Assembly (NCBI GenBank): GCA_903813345.2
Contig: CAIIXF020000008.1
Span: forward strand, 15,052,822-15,112,821
Length of the DNA: 60,000 nucleotides
Direction: 5' to 3'
From: Owenia fusiformis
Taxonomy: Eukaryota; Annelida; Polychaeta; Sabellida; Oweniidae
The notes below the pieces were generated by a model. That model made no database searches. It had not been told where the DNA came from and saw nothing but the letters and a program-made list of their open reading frames with translations. A program made the position numbers and the translations under genes. Shown here piece by piece: positions 1-9,465 of the stretch (the first letter of the stretch is position 1; every line of letters begins with the position of its first letter).

Positions 1-436
1 CCCCATGTGGCCAATTTGCGCCAAGCAATAGATTGGTTGTACACTGTAATTAGACTGCCCGATCAACAAAAAATCGCTTCGATATATCAAAAACAACACT
101 CATATAGCTCAAATGAACATTATGCAATACCGGCTTTATTTTAAGACGAGACAGATGTCCGATCTAGAAATAAAGGCATATGGGTACATAAATTCATCAA
201 TAATTAAGCATACATTGAGATAGAATAATGTTTAAAAAATGTTAAAGATTTAACTCTTTAAAGACTGGGTCAGGACCCACGTACGTGGGTACGAGGGTAC
301 GTGGGTAGGAGGTTTTTTATACAAAGCCCTCAAAAATCATAATTGTTTCCTTGGCCTTAACTCCTCAAGTGTAAATTGTTCAAAATAGATGAAAAAGTGT
401 ATCAAGCCTTTCTCAACCATGTATAAATGTACTCAC

Positions 437-561
437 GTTCTGCTAATGTTAAGGCCTCTGTGACAAGGACAGGTAAGGGAGCCCCATAGCTCTCAACACT
501 ATGGTTTGCTGTTTCTTCTATCACATGTGAGGCTTGCAGAGATCTATTGAAACTCTGATTT
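437..561 (-). CDS. NUP133: Nup133-like nucleoporin, coding exon 2 (gene continues off the left edge)
   Basis: On the minus strand a 125-nt exon is bounded by the acceptor TTTGATTTCAG (ending at 562) and the donor GTGAGT (436-431). It starts with the third base of a codon and ends with the first base of the next. It encodes 41 complete residues including VESYGAPLPVLVTEALTLAE. This matches the start of the Nup133 beta-propeller region (in vertebrates: a Tyr/Phe-Gly-x-x-Leu-Pro-Val-x-Val-x-Glu-Ala-Leu-Thr-Leu-Ala-Glu pattern, recalled rather than searched). No next exon was recognised in 1-436, so the gene is partial here. The intron between the two exons is 2,119 bp and contains two hairpins and a dispersed repeat fragment. 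Confidence 0.78.
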
Positions 562-1472
562 CTGAAATCAAATGTGGGCATGAAAAAGTGAAAGATAAAT
601 GTAGATCCACATTTGGGAAAGTTGGACAGCATAGATTAATGGTAAGTTTTTTCTAAATTACTCGATCAGTCTAGTCAATAAATTGGTTAGAAATCATCAC
701 AGTAGCCTTCCGAATTGTTGATTCATTTACAATTTAGTAAATGTTCAATTAAAATATTATTTAAACAATGTGTAAATAGTTGTTGAATTGAAATTGAAAC
801 CAACATGTCCTTTTTGAATCATTATCAAAGAAGATATATAAAAGAATGTGCCTACATTAGAGGGAGTAGATAACTCTGTCAGAAAGGTTTGGCTAGTGCC
901 TACTGTGATGTCACAGTTTCCCGTTGTTTGACAGATTTTTTGGTCAAAAGGCTTCGGAACGGGACACAACACAAAAAGAGTTAATTTCTTTATAGTATTG
1001 TGACTTAAATTTCTTAAAATCACTGATATTCGGCATAATTCTCCAGATTCTTGCAAATTAAAATTATTTTTAAAATGTAAACAACCAGGTTTTATGAAAG
1101 CCATGGTCTCACTGGTCCTCGCTGACCACATGCTCAATCAACCAATGAGAATTTCTGAACTTGCTTTCCCAATAAATATGAAGCAAATATTCACTTAATT
1201 AACGATATTAAGATGGATATAAATAGGGAGTGATCCAGTGAAGCCAGGCAGTACATTTAGTATGAGGTGTCTCTGTTTATGGTAGTGAAAATGATGCACG
1301 GACAGCGTTTGAAGGTAAATCACTTATTACCAGCCACTAAAAATTTGAGAATTGTTACTTTTCAGTCTTTTTTATGCTTGTACTGTCCCTAAATGAATGT
1401 CTGAGCAAGTGCTGATGTCCATGGTATAATGTTGCTTACTACTTGATTGTCTTGTAATTGTCATTGCCAAAT

Positions 1473-1550
1473 TCACGGGGTGCCACCATTAATTTGAATT
1501 TTAGACCTACGAGGTGTTTGAAAATCAAGGATTGTGAGTCTCATACTGCT
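1473..1550. repeat. Dispersed repeat fragment, related to the element at 57989-58357
   Basis: About 70 bp around ATTAATTTGAATTTTAGACC and the following AATCAAGGATTGTGAGTCTC match the right-hand part of the small TIR element at 58264-58335 in inverted orientation, with scattered substitutions. It lies inside the first intron of the Nup133-like gene. No TIR pair or target duplication was found here, so it is probably a fragment. Confidence 0.5.
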
Positions 1551-1694
1551 CTTTCTTTTTTGTGATCTATGCGACACCCCAGGATTCTGTGAGTGTGGGG
1601 GTAGACAATATTCTAGTTGTACCCTGTGAGCTTGATAAATTAAGTTTTTGTGTAAATACAATATCAAGGAAATAACAAGAATGTGTTATAGTTA

Positions 1695-1765
1695 AATAAA
1701 AAATAACTCATTTTTGTAAAATGCAGTTATTAACTGCATTTTACAAAAATGAGTTATTTTTTATT
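1695..1765. repeat. Short perfect hairpin, about 35-nt arms
   Basis: The sequence AATAACTCATTTTTGTAAAA is followed, after GCAGTTATTAACTGC at the centre, by its exact reverse complement. The arms are about 35 nt with a one-base loop. It lies in the Nup133 intron, 13 bp from a longer hairpin. A T-rich spacer separates the two. It may be a foldback transposon end or a small palindromic insertion. Confidence 0.85.
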
Positions 1766-1777
1766 TTTTTATTTTTT

Positions 1778-2017
1778 ATTTTTTTAATTTCAAGTAACAT
1801 TACCTGGTGTATATACCTCCTAGATGGAGGACTTCTCACTATCCGTGATTTTTACATCCTTATGAACAAGTGAACATTTGACTGCATACATAGCATAACT
1901 GCTATGTATGCAGTCAAATGTTCACTTGTTCATAAGGATGTAAAAATCACGGATAGTGAGAAGTCCTCCATCTAGGAGGTATATACACCAGGTAATGTTA
2001 CTTGAAATTAAAAAAAT
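1778..2017. repeat. Perfect 118-nt inverted repeat (hairpin) in the Nup133 intron
   Basis: The left arm (1778-1895) and right arm (1900-2017) are reverse complements at all 118 positions by direct reading, with a TAAC loop at 1896-1899. The arms include CTCCTAGATGGAGGACTTCT and, next to the loop, GCATACATAGCA. Transcribed as part of the intron on either strand, it would form a 118-bp duplex without mismatches. Perfect identity suggests a recent origin or ongoing arm correction; an assembly or cloning foldback artefact is the main alternative. A weaker relative of its GGAGGACTTC core appears at 2582-2600. Confidence 0.92.
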
Positions 2018-2219
2018 ATGAAAAAAATATGGTCACCTGTCCTCTAGATTCCATTTTTGAATGAATCGTAGCATAATGTACAGATTATTTGATATCATGC
2101 TATTCTTGAAACATTTATACACAAAAATAACTGGGTCGCTCACCTCTTATGCCTATATGTGTGTTCACTAATCCTCAATTCTCGTGAGTAAAATTTCTCC
2201 AGGCCATTGAAAGGTCCGC

Positions 2220-2440
2220 TCAGAAATTGACAATTTCTGCTGCGCATGTGTCATGGGTTGTGAAACACTGGACGAAACGGTTTGGTAAATTTCAAGCTAT
2301 TTGATTGGTCGAAAAAATCACGCGCCTTTGCGTGATTTGCTTTATTCTCGCAAGATTTGGCGCTCCGTCCCCTTAAATTTTTATTTCGAACAACCATTAT
2401 GATTTGGTGCGTTGACCAATAAAGCAGATTTGGAGGTATG
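2220..2440. promoter_or_regulatory. Possible promoter-like patch inside the Nup133 intron
   Basis: The stretch holds an NRF1-like TGCGCATGTG (2241-2250), an inverted CCAAT box (GATTGG, about 2303), a CpG-containing hairpin (CACGCGCC...GGCGC) and GACCAAT near 2414. The local CpG density is above that of the surroundings. A similar set occurs at 3890-4010. It could be an alternative promoter or just a repeat; no exon could be attached to it. Confidence 0.25.
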
Positions 2441-2680
2441 AATATTTTTTTTCTTTTTCTGTTTAGTGTTTTCTACAGGCCCTATGTGTCTCAGGATCTA
2501 GACAAATAATTTATTTTAAAAATACATATTTTTTATTTTGGATGGAAGCTGCGTTACCTGAGAAATAATATATGTAATATATGGAGGACTTCCCACTAGG
2601 CCAAAAATAAAAGAAAGTCAGTGGGCGATAATAGGGAACTTTTGAAAGTGCCAAGATAAAGGCAGTATTATCCTACTTAC

Positions 2681-2814
2681 TTTGGAGTATATGCTGTCCT
2701 CCTCTGAGGGGTGAAAAGAATACTACTCCTAGATCTGTTTTGTGCAGATCTTGCGCCACGGGATGAGAAAAGTGGCGAGGGTTTGGCTCTCGAGGCGACT
2801 TTCGGCGTGAACAT
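2681..2814 (-). CDS. NUP133: Nup133-like nucleoporin, coding exon 1
   Basis: Reading the minus strand, an ATG at 2814-2812 opens 134 nt that end at a strong donor (GTAAGT, 2680-2675). The 44 codons begin MFTPKVASRAKPSPLF and are rich in Ser, Arg and Pro, like the disordered N-terminus of animal Nup133, which also starts MF and contains SSPVLFSP-type motifs. The exon ends in phase 2 and joins in frame to the exon at 561-437, giving a Lys across the junction. Nup133 is a scaffold subunit of the Y-complex (Nup107-160) of the nuclear pore and acts in pore assembly and mRNA export. The assignment rests mainly on exon 2; this exon supports it through start, composition and phase. The rest of the gene should lie left of the window. 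Confidence 0.72.
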
Positions 2815-3230
2815 TTTAACCGCCTGATTTTCTACTTATGCCAGCAAACGTCTCTTCGGATTAAAATTGAAGGTACGGTTTTATACTTAGTTTTTCCATT
2901 CATTTTATGCTACATGCATACACTATTCAATAATCATGTACGATATGAATTTATTTTTACAGTTACTAGAGCTAAAGATATAAATATACTAAAATTGGTA
3001 TTCGTGATAATTTCCAGTTTGCTCACAACACTGCAATTTGGCAAAAAGCAAGGGAAATTATTACATGGGAATATTTCTGAAATTGTGACAATTCTTGGTA
3101 TAACTACAAATTTTCAGCAGCCCTTTCTTTTCAAATGTATTGGTAAGTTACTCAGTGCATAAAGTGTCAATTTTAGTTGCCTTAGAAATAATTTATTCAA
3201 CGTTTTTATCGGGAGATATTATTGAACAAC
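2815..3230. other. Upstream region of the Nup133-like gene, no gene seen
   Basis: AT-rich DNA immediately 5' of the minus-strand Nup133 start. The core promoter and 5' UTR should lie here, but no TATA box or clear motif stands out. Short open frames are not convincing. Confidence 0.4.
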
Positions 3231-3234
3231 ACTC

Positions 3235-3525
3235 CAGGCACTAGTCATATAAATCTGACCCTCGTATGATGTTATTTGTATGACTATCCAGGCACATGCT
3301 ATCTATTGCAAGACTTACGCCTGCCACAACCGTCACCATGTTAATAAGTGTTTTTAAGTAGCGCAAGGATCCTGCCATGACCGTGGTAGTGTTATTGTGT
3401 AAGCCTGGTATAACCGTGACAGGCTGGTATAACCGTGACAATGCTGTATTATATTGCAAGGCCTGTCATGACCCTGGAAGTGTTATCGTGGAAGCCTGGC
3501 GCGACCGTAGCCTTTATTGTGGTTT
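3235..3525. repeat. Minisatellite arm (inverted relative to 4780-4985)
   Basis: Repeated ACCGTGAC/ATGACCGTGG units with GCCTGG(T/C) spacers form this arm. From about 3283 it reads as the reverse complement of 4780-4985. Shared landmarks are GTAGCGCAAGGATCCTGCCA and the CTTGCAA/TTGCAAG segment. Together with the array at 4250-4990 it brackets 0.7 kb of different sequence, as subterminal repeats of a non-autonomous transposon would. No target duplication was identified. Confidence 0.7.
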
Positions 3526-3890
3526 ATAAGCGAATGTGAATATTAATGAATAGTAGTAATTTTGATTTTGACATGATTATGGTAGTTACAGTGCTGGTAT
3601 ATATTAATTGATAAGTCGTATTATTGGCATATTTTCTTGAATTTTAACATTTAATGTCCCAAACTCCCACAAACTGCAGAAAAGTATACACCATAAATCA
3701 TATTTACCAAAATGAGTGTCTCCAAGGCTTCACACCAGCGTATGCATAGTTAATTTGTCACGAGTTTGAGCTGAAATTTCGCCAAAATGAAGTAGGCTCA
3801 GGGTAGTCTGCTCTGCCAGGTTTGTTTATTGTGGTAAGCTTGTAAGTGCTCAGAAGCAAATAATTCATGTGCGCAAAATAATCAAATAAT

Positions 3891-4024
3891 CTGATTGGTT
3901 AAAACTTTGCTGCACATGCGCACAATGTATGCCATATTTTTTCTAGTGATTTCGTTTCGTTTCATGGAGTTTGTGTTTCAGTGTAACTTCCGCCAAAATG
4001 GCGGACAATGGACAGAATTAACAG
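3891..4024 (+). promoter_or_regulatory. Candidate housekeeping promoter and first exon
   Basis: In order on the plus strand: an inverted CCAAT box (CTGATTGGTT, 3891-3900), an NRF1-like TGCACATGCGCAC (3911-3923), a YY1-like CCAAAATGGCGG around an ATG at 3998, and a donor-like CAG|GTAAAA at 4024/4025. This grouping is typical of TATA-less housekeeping promoters in animals. The ATG at 3998 reaches a stop after seven codons, so any transcript spliced from here would have a non-coding first exon. The ribosomal protein gene at 10685, preceded by a 3' splice site at 10681, is the nearest forward gene, but the link is unproven. Confidence 0.35.
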
Positions 4025-4249
4025 GTAAAATCACTTCGAAATTTCAAGAGAACTTTTTACCTATAATAGCAAATCTTTTGTTTTATTTGTGCATTCTATC
4101 TATCAGATAAGAGTCTCAGGGGTATGTAGGCAAATTTATTTTGGTAGGAGCACTCTGTTTAGTTTGAAAACGCACCCTTGATTATTATATATCAGCACTG
4201 TAAACACCATGATCATAGTATTAAACTGTTTAGTTGAAATGCGGATCAC

Positions 4250-4990
4250 ATAAAATTGTTAAGGATATTCCTGGCATTATGTCATACATATTTACTAGTC
4301 ATTGCAATACATTATAACGGTCATAGTAGGACTAAGCCTAAATTTCTACATTACCACCCTCATACCTGGCCTTGCAATACTATATTACATTGTCACGGTC
4401 ATACCAGGCTTTGCGATCCCATAATACATTGCCACGGTCATGCCAGGTTTTCAAAAACACATTGTCATGGTCACTTATAGCAAATCATAAATTTCTATAT
4501 TACCACTCTCATACCCGAACGGTGGAATATTATATCACATTGCCACGGCGGTCATACGAAGCCTTGCAATACTATATTACATTGTCACGGCCATGTCAGG
4601 CCTTGCAGTACTATATTACATTGCCACGGTCATGCCAGGCTTTGCAATACACATTGTCACGGTTATAGCAGTCCTAATCGTAAATTTCTACATTACCACT
4701 CTCATACCTGAACTTGCAATACTATATTACATTGTCACGGTCATGCCAGCGCCTTGCAGTACTATATTACATTGTCACGGTCATACCGAGCCTTGTAGAA
4801 CTATATTACATTATCACGGTCATGGCAGGCATTGCAATATAATACAGCATCGTCGCGGTTATACCAGGCTTTCACGATAACATTACCACGGTCATGGCAG
4901 GATCCTTGCGCTACTTAAAAAACACTGAATAACATAGTGATGGTTACGCCAGGCGTTAGTCTTGCAACAGATACGGTCTCACTCCAGGAT
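4250..4990. repeat. Minisatellite of roughly 40-bp units
   Basis: Repeats follow the pattern TTGCAATACTATATTACATT then GTCACGGTCATGCCAGG, about 40 bp per unit and around 14 degenerate copies. A second segment (AAATTTCTACATTACCAC) recurs three times among them and gives a higher-order pattern. The open frames across it (Tyr-Tyr-Ile-Thr-Leu-rich) follow the repeat and are not genes. Confidence 0.85.
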
Positions 4991-5028
4991 TTTGTGTTTG
5001 TGGCTAAGGGGGGGTGCACTTCACAGTA

Positions 5029-5036
5029 CTTTACAG
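5029..5036. repeat. Left 8-bp target site duplication of the hAT-like element
   Basis: CTTTACAG directly abuts the TIR that begins TAGTGTTGTCG at 5037. The same octamer occurs at 9937-9944, directly after the inverted TIR. Confidence 0.8.
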
Positions 5037-5380
5037 TAGTGTTGTCGCGGTTATTCGATACATTGCAATATACATCGCCAAAGCTGATTCTGGCGATGCA
5101 TCGATGTCTGAAACAAAACATTGATGTTTTTAAAAAAAATTAATTTGCTAAAAATCACCCTTTCTCACAGGCTGGTATCGAAAGATTTGTCCGTTGTGAC
5201 GGAGCATGCTATTCTTCATAAAAACACTGAGAATGCTTCACGATTTTTTTTTAACTCATATGTTTCGTTATATCAAATAAAATTACTTAGGGGAGGCATC
5301 AAAAGATCAATGTCTGATAGAAAACTAAATAAATCTAGTTTGGGGGGGAGGGGGTCAAAGCTATTTCAGTTTGCTATCCG

Positions 5381-5390
5381 ACAAATTTCA
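5381..5390. repeat. Target site duplication of the LINE (left copy)
   Basis: ACAAATTTCA occurs at 5381-5390 and again at 8558-8567, directly after the poly(A) tract. The first A of the right copy could belong to the tail. The left copy sets the 5' truncation point of the LINE. Confidence 0.75.
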
Positions 5391-5392
5391 TA

Positions 5393-8350
5393 CTGATACT
5401 TTATGGTACTTTTTACAGGTCTCCGTCTCAAACAGATGCGGAACGAAAAACCTATTTTAAAAATCTCGATCAAAATATTTCAAAAGCTTTAAACTTTAAG
5501 AAAAATGAAGTTGACTTAATTATAAATGGAGATTTTAATGCTCGAAATAGACAATGGTTTAATGATGATATTCAAAATCAAGCAGGTCTTGAATTAAACG
5601 AAATTTTGTGTGATTACGGTCTCAGTCAGCTGATTGACTGTGCTACAAGGGTTGCTTCATCAACAAACCAGACAACAGGGGCTACTTCCTTACATAGATC
5701 CTGTATAGACCTTTTAATTACAAATTCCCCTGGGGTTGTAACTGACTTTGAAGTATGTTCACCCATAGGAAACACCGACCACTTTACTCTCAAAACAATA
5801 CTTAATGTCAAAATTCCGCGTGATCAATCATACAAGAAAACCATTTGGTTTTATGAAGATGCTGATAAAGTCTCAATGACGCGTGAAATAAACGATTTAA
5901 ATCTGGATGATTTGTTATTTGATCAAAATGATCTCGATTTGCTTCTTCAAAACTTCATTGACAAATTAATATCCATATTCAACAGGTTTATACCGCATAA
6001 AGAGGTAACAATTCGACCAAATGATCAACCTTGGTTTGACCATACAATCAAAACTGAAATTAACAAACGGGACCGTCTCTATAGAAAATTCAAAAAGTCT
6101 CAAAGTTTAGACCACTTTAATCAATTTAAAGAACAATCCAAATTAGTTATTGACCATATGAATAATAAAAAGACAAATTATGAAAATGAATATTGTGAAA
6201 AAACTCAAGAAAAATCTGCTAATTCGAAAGAATATTGGCCAATGATCAAGGATCTTTTGGGTAAAAAATTCAGTAATCTCATCCCTGTTTTATATAATTA
6301 TAATTTAAATAGATCAGCTGTCACAAGTCTTCAAAAAGCAAATCTTTTCTTGGAATATTTCATTGGAAAAAGCAGTATAGAGCAAAGTGACCAACTTCCA
6401 CCATTTGATCATAGAACTGACCAACTTTTACATCAATTTACAACTAACAGTGAAGAAATCGTTCAAATTTTACATTCGTTAGAAAACAATAAAGCTCCTG
6501 GACTTGACAATATTAGTAATGAAATGCTCAAAATTAATGCAAACTCTCTAAAGATACCACTATCTAGGCTCTTCAATAAATTTTTACAAAATGACTTCTT
6601 CCCATCTTCTTGGAAGGAGGGAAATGTATCGGTGATTTACAAAAAAGGGAAAAGATCAGACTGCTCTAATTATAGACCGATAACATTGCTCAACTGTATA
6701 TCAAAAGTTTACGAAAGAGTTATATATAACAATTTAAGTAATTTTCTCTTGTCTAAAAACTTACTTTATAAATTGCAGTCTGGGTTCTTAAAAGGTCATA
6801 GTACTACAGGCCAACTGATTTCCATCATCCATAAGATAAACAATGAACTTGAAAATGAAAATAATGTTCGTACAATTTTCCTCGACCTTACCGCGGCGTT
6901 TGATTCCGTCCCCCATTATTTACTTTTGCATAAATTATCACGATATGGATTTTCACAGTCACTACTTAACCTTATAACCATGTACCTATCAAATCGAAAA
7001 ATTAAAGTCACAATAAATGGAATACAATCAAATTTCTCACTTCCTGGTCAAATAAATGCAGGTGTCCCTCAGGGCTCAATTCTTGGACCGTTATTATTTT
7101 TAATCTATATAAACGACTTGCCAGATGATTTAAATTCCCTTTGCTTTCTCTATGCTGATGATACATCACTTTATCATCCATACTCCAAAAATGATCCTAA
7201 CTCCATTGACCTTTTACAAGATGATTTGAACAAACTTTCTGAATGGTCAAATACTTGGAAAATGGCATTTAAAGCAGCAAAGAGTGCTGATCTCATTTTC
7301 AGACGACCAAGAAGTACTTTAAATAATATCCCTGATTTGACACTTAATGGTGAAACTCTGCCAAAAGTAAATAGTCACAAACATCTAGGTATGCACCTGG
7401 ATGACATTCTAAATTTTGACGTGCACATTGAAAACTTATTGAATAAAGTTCAAAAAATGACAAATCCACTTCGTGCATTGAGCCATAAACTTAAAAGTAA
7501 ACATCTTTCTAGGATAGCGGAATCATTTATACGGCCACATTTTGACTTTCATGACATTATTTATCATACTGGTAACAAATTAACTCTTGACCGACTTGAG
7601 AGACTCCAGTACAGAATTGCATGCATTGTATCAGGGTGTTTACATGGCTCAAATACAAATTCGGTATTGAAATTACTAAATTGGGACAAACTTGTTGACC
7701 GACGTAAATCACACATAGCAACGTTTATGTACAAATTATCTTTAGGTCAAATGCCATCTTATATATCAGAAATTTTCCAACAATATAGACCAACCAGATT
7801 ACATATGCAACTTAGAAATCCAGTTGATTTTCACTTACCTACTAATATATCAGCTAAATTTAGAAATTCCTGTATCTTTTCATGCATAAATATTTGGGAT
7901 TCACTCCCACTTGAATTGAGATGTCAACCAACAATATCCACCTTTAAAAATCATGTCAAAAGAAACTTCTCAACCCAACCAAAGATATTTACAAATTGTC
8001 AAAATATTGATATTGATAGATTTTATGAAATTAGTTTGAACAGGCTTAGAGTAGGATTTCTTTTAAAATCACATAAATATGCTCATAACTTTCCTGGAAT
8101 TTTGGATGACCTCTGTCAATGTGGAAAACCACAAACTACTGAACACTTTTTCCTTCACTGCAACCTACATATCAATGAAAGACTAACTCTACTTGCAAAA
8201 CTTTCAGAGCTAAATGCAATTGAAATTTTTCTAGATTCAAATGTTCGAAACAAAATTGAATTTCTACTAAATGGAAATGACGAACTAAATATTGAAGAAA
8301 ACCAAGCTGTGCTGCAGATTACTGCCAATTTTGTATTCAGCTGTAAATAA
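5393..8350 (+). CDS. LINE ORF2: endonuclease (C-terminal part) plus reverse transcriptase
   Basis: The frame is open from the truncation point; there is no native start codon. In order: the end of an APE-type endonuclease, with YRSPSQ (5414-5431), the GDFNA metal/active-site motif (5528-5542) and the terminal Asp-His pair (5777-5782); a linker; then the reverse transcriptase. RT landmarks are NKAPGLD, NYRPITLL, FLDLTAAFD (6878-6904, catalytic Asp), GVPQGSILGP (from 7061) and the YADD active site (7151-7162). Near the C-terminus is a zinc-knuckle-like CQCGKPQTTEHFFLHC (from 8114). The enzyme nicks DNA and copies its own mRNA at the nick. The catalytic RT residues are intact, but the endonuclease has lost its N-terminal half. 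No frameshift or internal stop was seen. Confidence 0.93.
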   Translation: MILYGTFYRSPSQTDAERKTYFKNLDQNISKALNFKKNEVDLIINGDFNARNRQWFNDDIQNQAGLELNEILCDYGLSQLIDCATRVASSTNQTTGATSLHRSCIDLLITNSPGVVTDFEVCSPIGNTDHFTLKTILNVKIPRDQSYKKTIWFYEDADKVSMTREINDLNLDDLLFDQNDLDLLLQNFIDKLISIFNRFIPHKEVTIRPNDQPWFDHTIKTEINKRDRLYRKFKKSQSLDHFNQFKEQSKLVIDHMNNKKTNYENEYCEKTQEKSANSKEYWPMIKDLLGKKFSNLIPVLYNYNLNRSAVTSLQKANLFLEYFIGKSSIEQSDQLPPFDHRTDQLLHQFTTNSEEIVQILHSLENNKAPGLDNISNEMLKINANSLKIPLSRLFNKFLQNDFFPSSWKEGNVSVIYKKGKRSDCSNYRPITLLNCISKVYERVIYNNLSNFLLSKNLLYKLQSGFLKGHSTTGQLISIIHKINNELENENNVRTIFLDLTAAFDSVPHYLLLHKLSRYGFSQSLLNLITMYLSNRKIKVTINGIQSNFSLPGQINAGVPQGSILGPLLFLIYINDLPDDLNSLCFLYADDTSLYHPYSKNDPNSIDLLQDDLNKLSEWSNTWKMAFKAAKSADLIFRRPRSTLNNIPDLTLNGETLPKVNSHKHLGMHLDDILNFDVHIENLLNKVQKMTNPLRALSHKLKSKHLSRIAESFIRPHFDFHDIIYHTGNKLTLDRLERLQYRIACIVSGCLHGSNTNSVLKLLNWDKLVDRRKSHIATFMYKLSLGQMPSYISEIFQQYRPTRLHMQLRNPVDFHLPTNISAKFRNSCIFSCINIWDSLPLELRCQPTISTFKNHVKRNFSTQPKIFTNCQNIDIDRFYEISLNRLRVGFLLKSHKYAHNFPGILDDLCQCGKPQTTEHFFLHCNLHINERLTLLAKLSELNAIEIFLDSNVRNKIEFLLNGNDELNIEENQAVLQITANFVFSCK

Positions 8351-8523
8351 CTATTTAATTTGTTTTCTGCTTATTGCCTAAACACCCCAGACAGAAAACC
8401 TGACACCACCCTTTAGTTTTTTTTGTTTTTTATAATTTTACTATGTTTGTTAAATAAAAACTGCCACCAATGTTTTTCAACTTCGGCAGTCATTACATGT
8501 GTAATTTGTATGTACTAAAATTG

Positions 8524-8557
8524 AATAAAGAAGAATAAAAAAAAAAAAAAAAAAAAA
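8524..8557 (+). terminator. Polyadenylation signals and poly(A) tail of the LINE
   Basis: AATAAA at 8524-8529 and 8534-8539 runs into 21 A residues, followed by the target duplication. This is the reverse-transcribed tail of the retrotransposon. Confidence 0.85.
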
Positions 8558-8567
8558 ACAAATTTCA

Positions 8568-8826
8568 ACATTTAAATTTTTCGCAATTTCGACTCAAAAT
8601 GCCTTGGAATGGTTTAAAAATAAAGACATTACCAGATGCCTTCTTCACCAAGATGCATGCAACATGGAATATTATGCCTATTGTTGTTGGCACATGTTTT
8701 AAGAATCATAAATAAGTTATAGTACTGGCCCCATGAAAGTCCAAATTGAGTCGCTAAAACATGTGAAAAGTCCGCGATCAACTTTCATTGTATTTAGTTT
8801 TGAGGGGGAGGGGGAGGTCCAACTCA
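8568..8826. other. Loop sequence of the foldback element
   Basis: This is remaining loop DNA of the foldback element, right of the LINE insertion. It has no gene and ends in a G-rich tract (8801-8818). A similar G-rich tract at 5342-5353 lies next to the left arm in direct, not inverted, orientation. Confidence 0.5.
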
Positions 8827-8878
8827 AAACTAGATTTATTTAGTTTCCTATCAGACATTGAACTTTTGATGCCTCCCC

Positions 8879-9465
8879 TTACTCCATGCAATGGATATAT
8901 CATTTGCGGGTAACCGTCACTTCTGTTTGAAGTCCAATAACGCTAGGAATAAAGCTATTGAAAACGGCGCCAGAGTATCAAACTCTAAAATGTACCATTT
9001 CTTTTTTAACTTTTTAATGGCATGATATTGTGACACGATAATATTAACATATGTTTTCAGCATAACCCTGAATGTATTAATGAGATATTAATGCATTGGG
9101 GTCTTTTTAATTTTTTTATAAAAAATAATATTAATATTTTTTGTCCGCAGTGACGGAGCATTTTCACAGTTCACATTTGCAACTGCTCCGTCACAGCGGA
9201 CAGAAAAATCAAAAATTATTTTTTATAAAAGAATTAAAAAGACCAAATACATCAACATCTCATCTATACCTTCTTAGTTATGCTGAAACCATGTGTAAAT
9301 ATTATCGTGTCACTATATCGTGCCAATAGAAAGTTAAACAAGAAATGGTACATTTTGAAGTATGATACTCCAGCGCCATTTTCAATAGCTTTTCTTCCCA
9401 GCGTAATTGGACTTTAAACAGAAGTAAAAGTTACCCGCAAATGATATATCCATTGCATGGAGTAA
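8879..9465. mobile_element. 587-bp palindromic element inserted in the right foldback arm
   Basis: The ends are TTACTCCATGCAATGGATAT (8879) and its inverted partner ending CCATTGCATGGAGTAA (9465). The arms are nearly complementary throughout and meet at about 9172, where GTCCGCAGTGACGGAGCA (9143-9160) faces TGCTCCGTCACAGCGGAC (9184-9201). The interrupted arm reads CCCCTAAGTAA when intact (compare 5' copy), so the insertion fell at a TAA/TTA site. This suggests a TA- or TWA-targeting element, but its superfamily is not settled. Confidence 0.75.

Larger units (their letters stand above)
5391..8557 (+). mobile_element. 5'-truncated jockey/CR1-type non-LTR retrotransposon
   Basis: The element runs from inside the endonuclease domain to a poly(A) tail (8537-8557) preceded by AATAAA at 8524 and 8534, with a 10-bp target duplication on both sides. 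5' truncation, a poly(A) tail and a target duplication of this length are signs of target-primed reverse transcription. The single frame is unbroken over about 985 codons, so the insertion looks fairly recent. ORF1 and the first part of ORF2 are missing, so it cannot be an autonomous copy. A poly(A) end favours jockey-like groups over classical CR1, which end in short microsatellites. Confidence 0.88.

Noticed and set aside
757-1137. 126-codon minus-strand open frame in the Nup133 intron
   Set aside because: No family resemblance and it lies between two phase-matched exons; AT-rich chance frame.
4256-4880. Overlapping open frames with YYITLSRSYQAL-type repeats
   Set aside because: Translation of a minisatellite; all frames are repetitive and indels between units would break any protein.
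5606-5608. Start codon for the LINE protein at 5606
   Set aside because: It is TTG, and the endonuclease frame is already open from 5393; the element simply lacks its 5' end.
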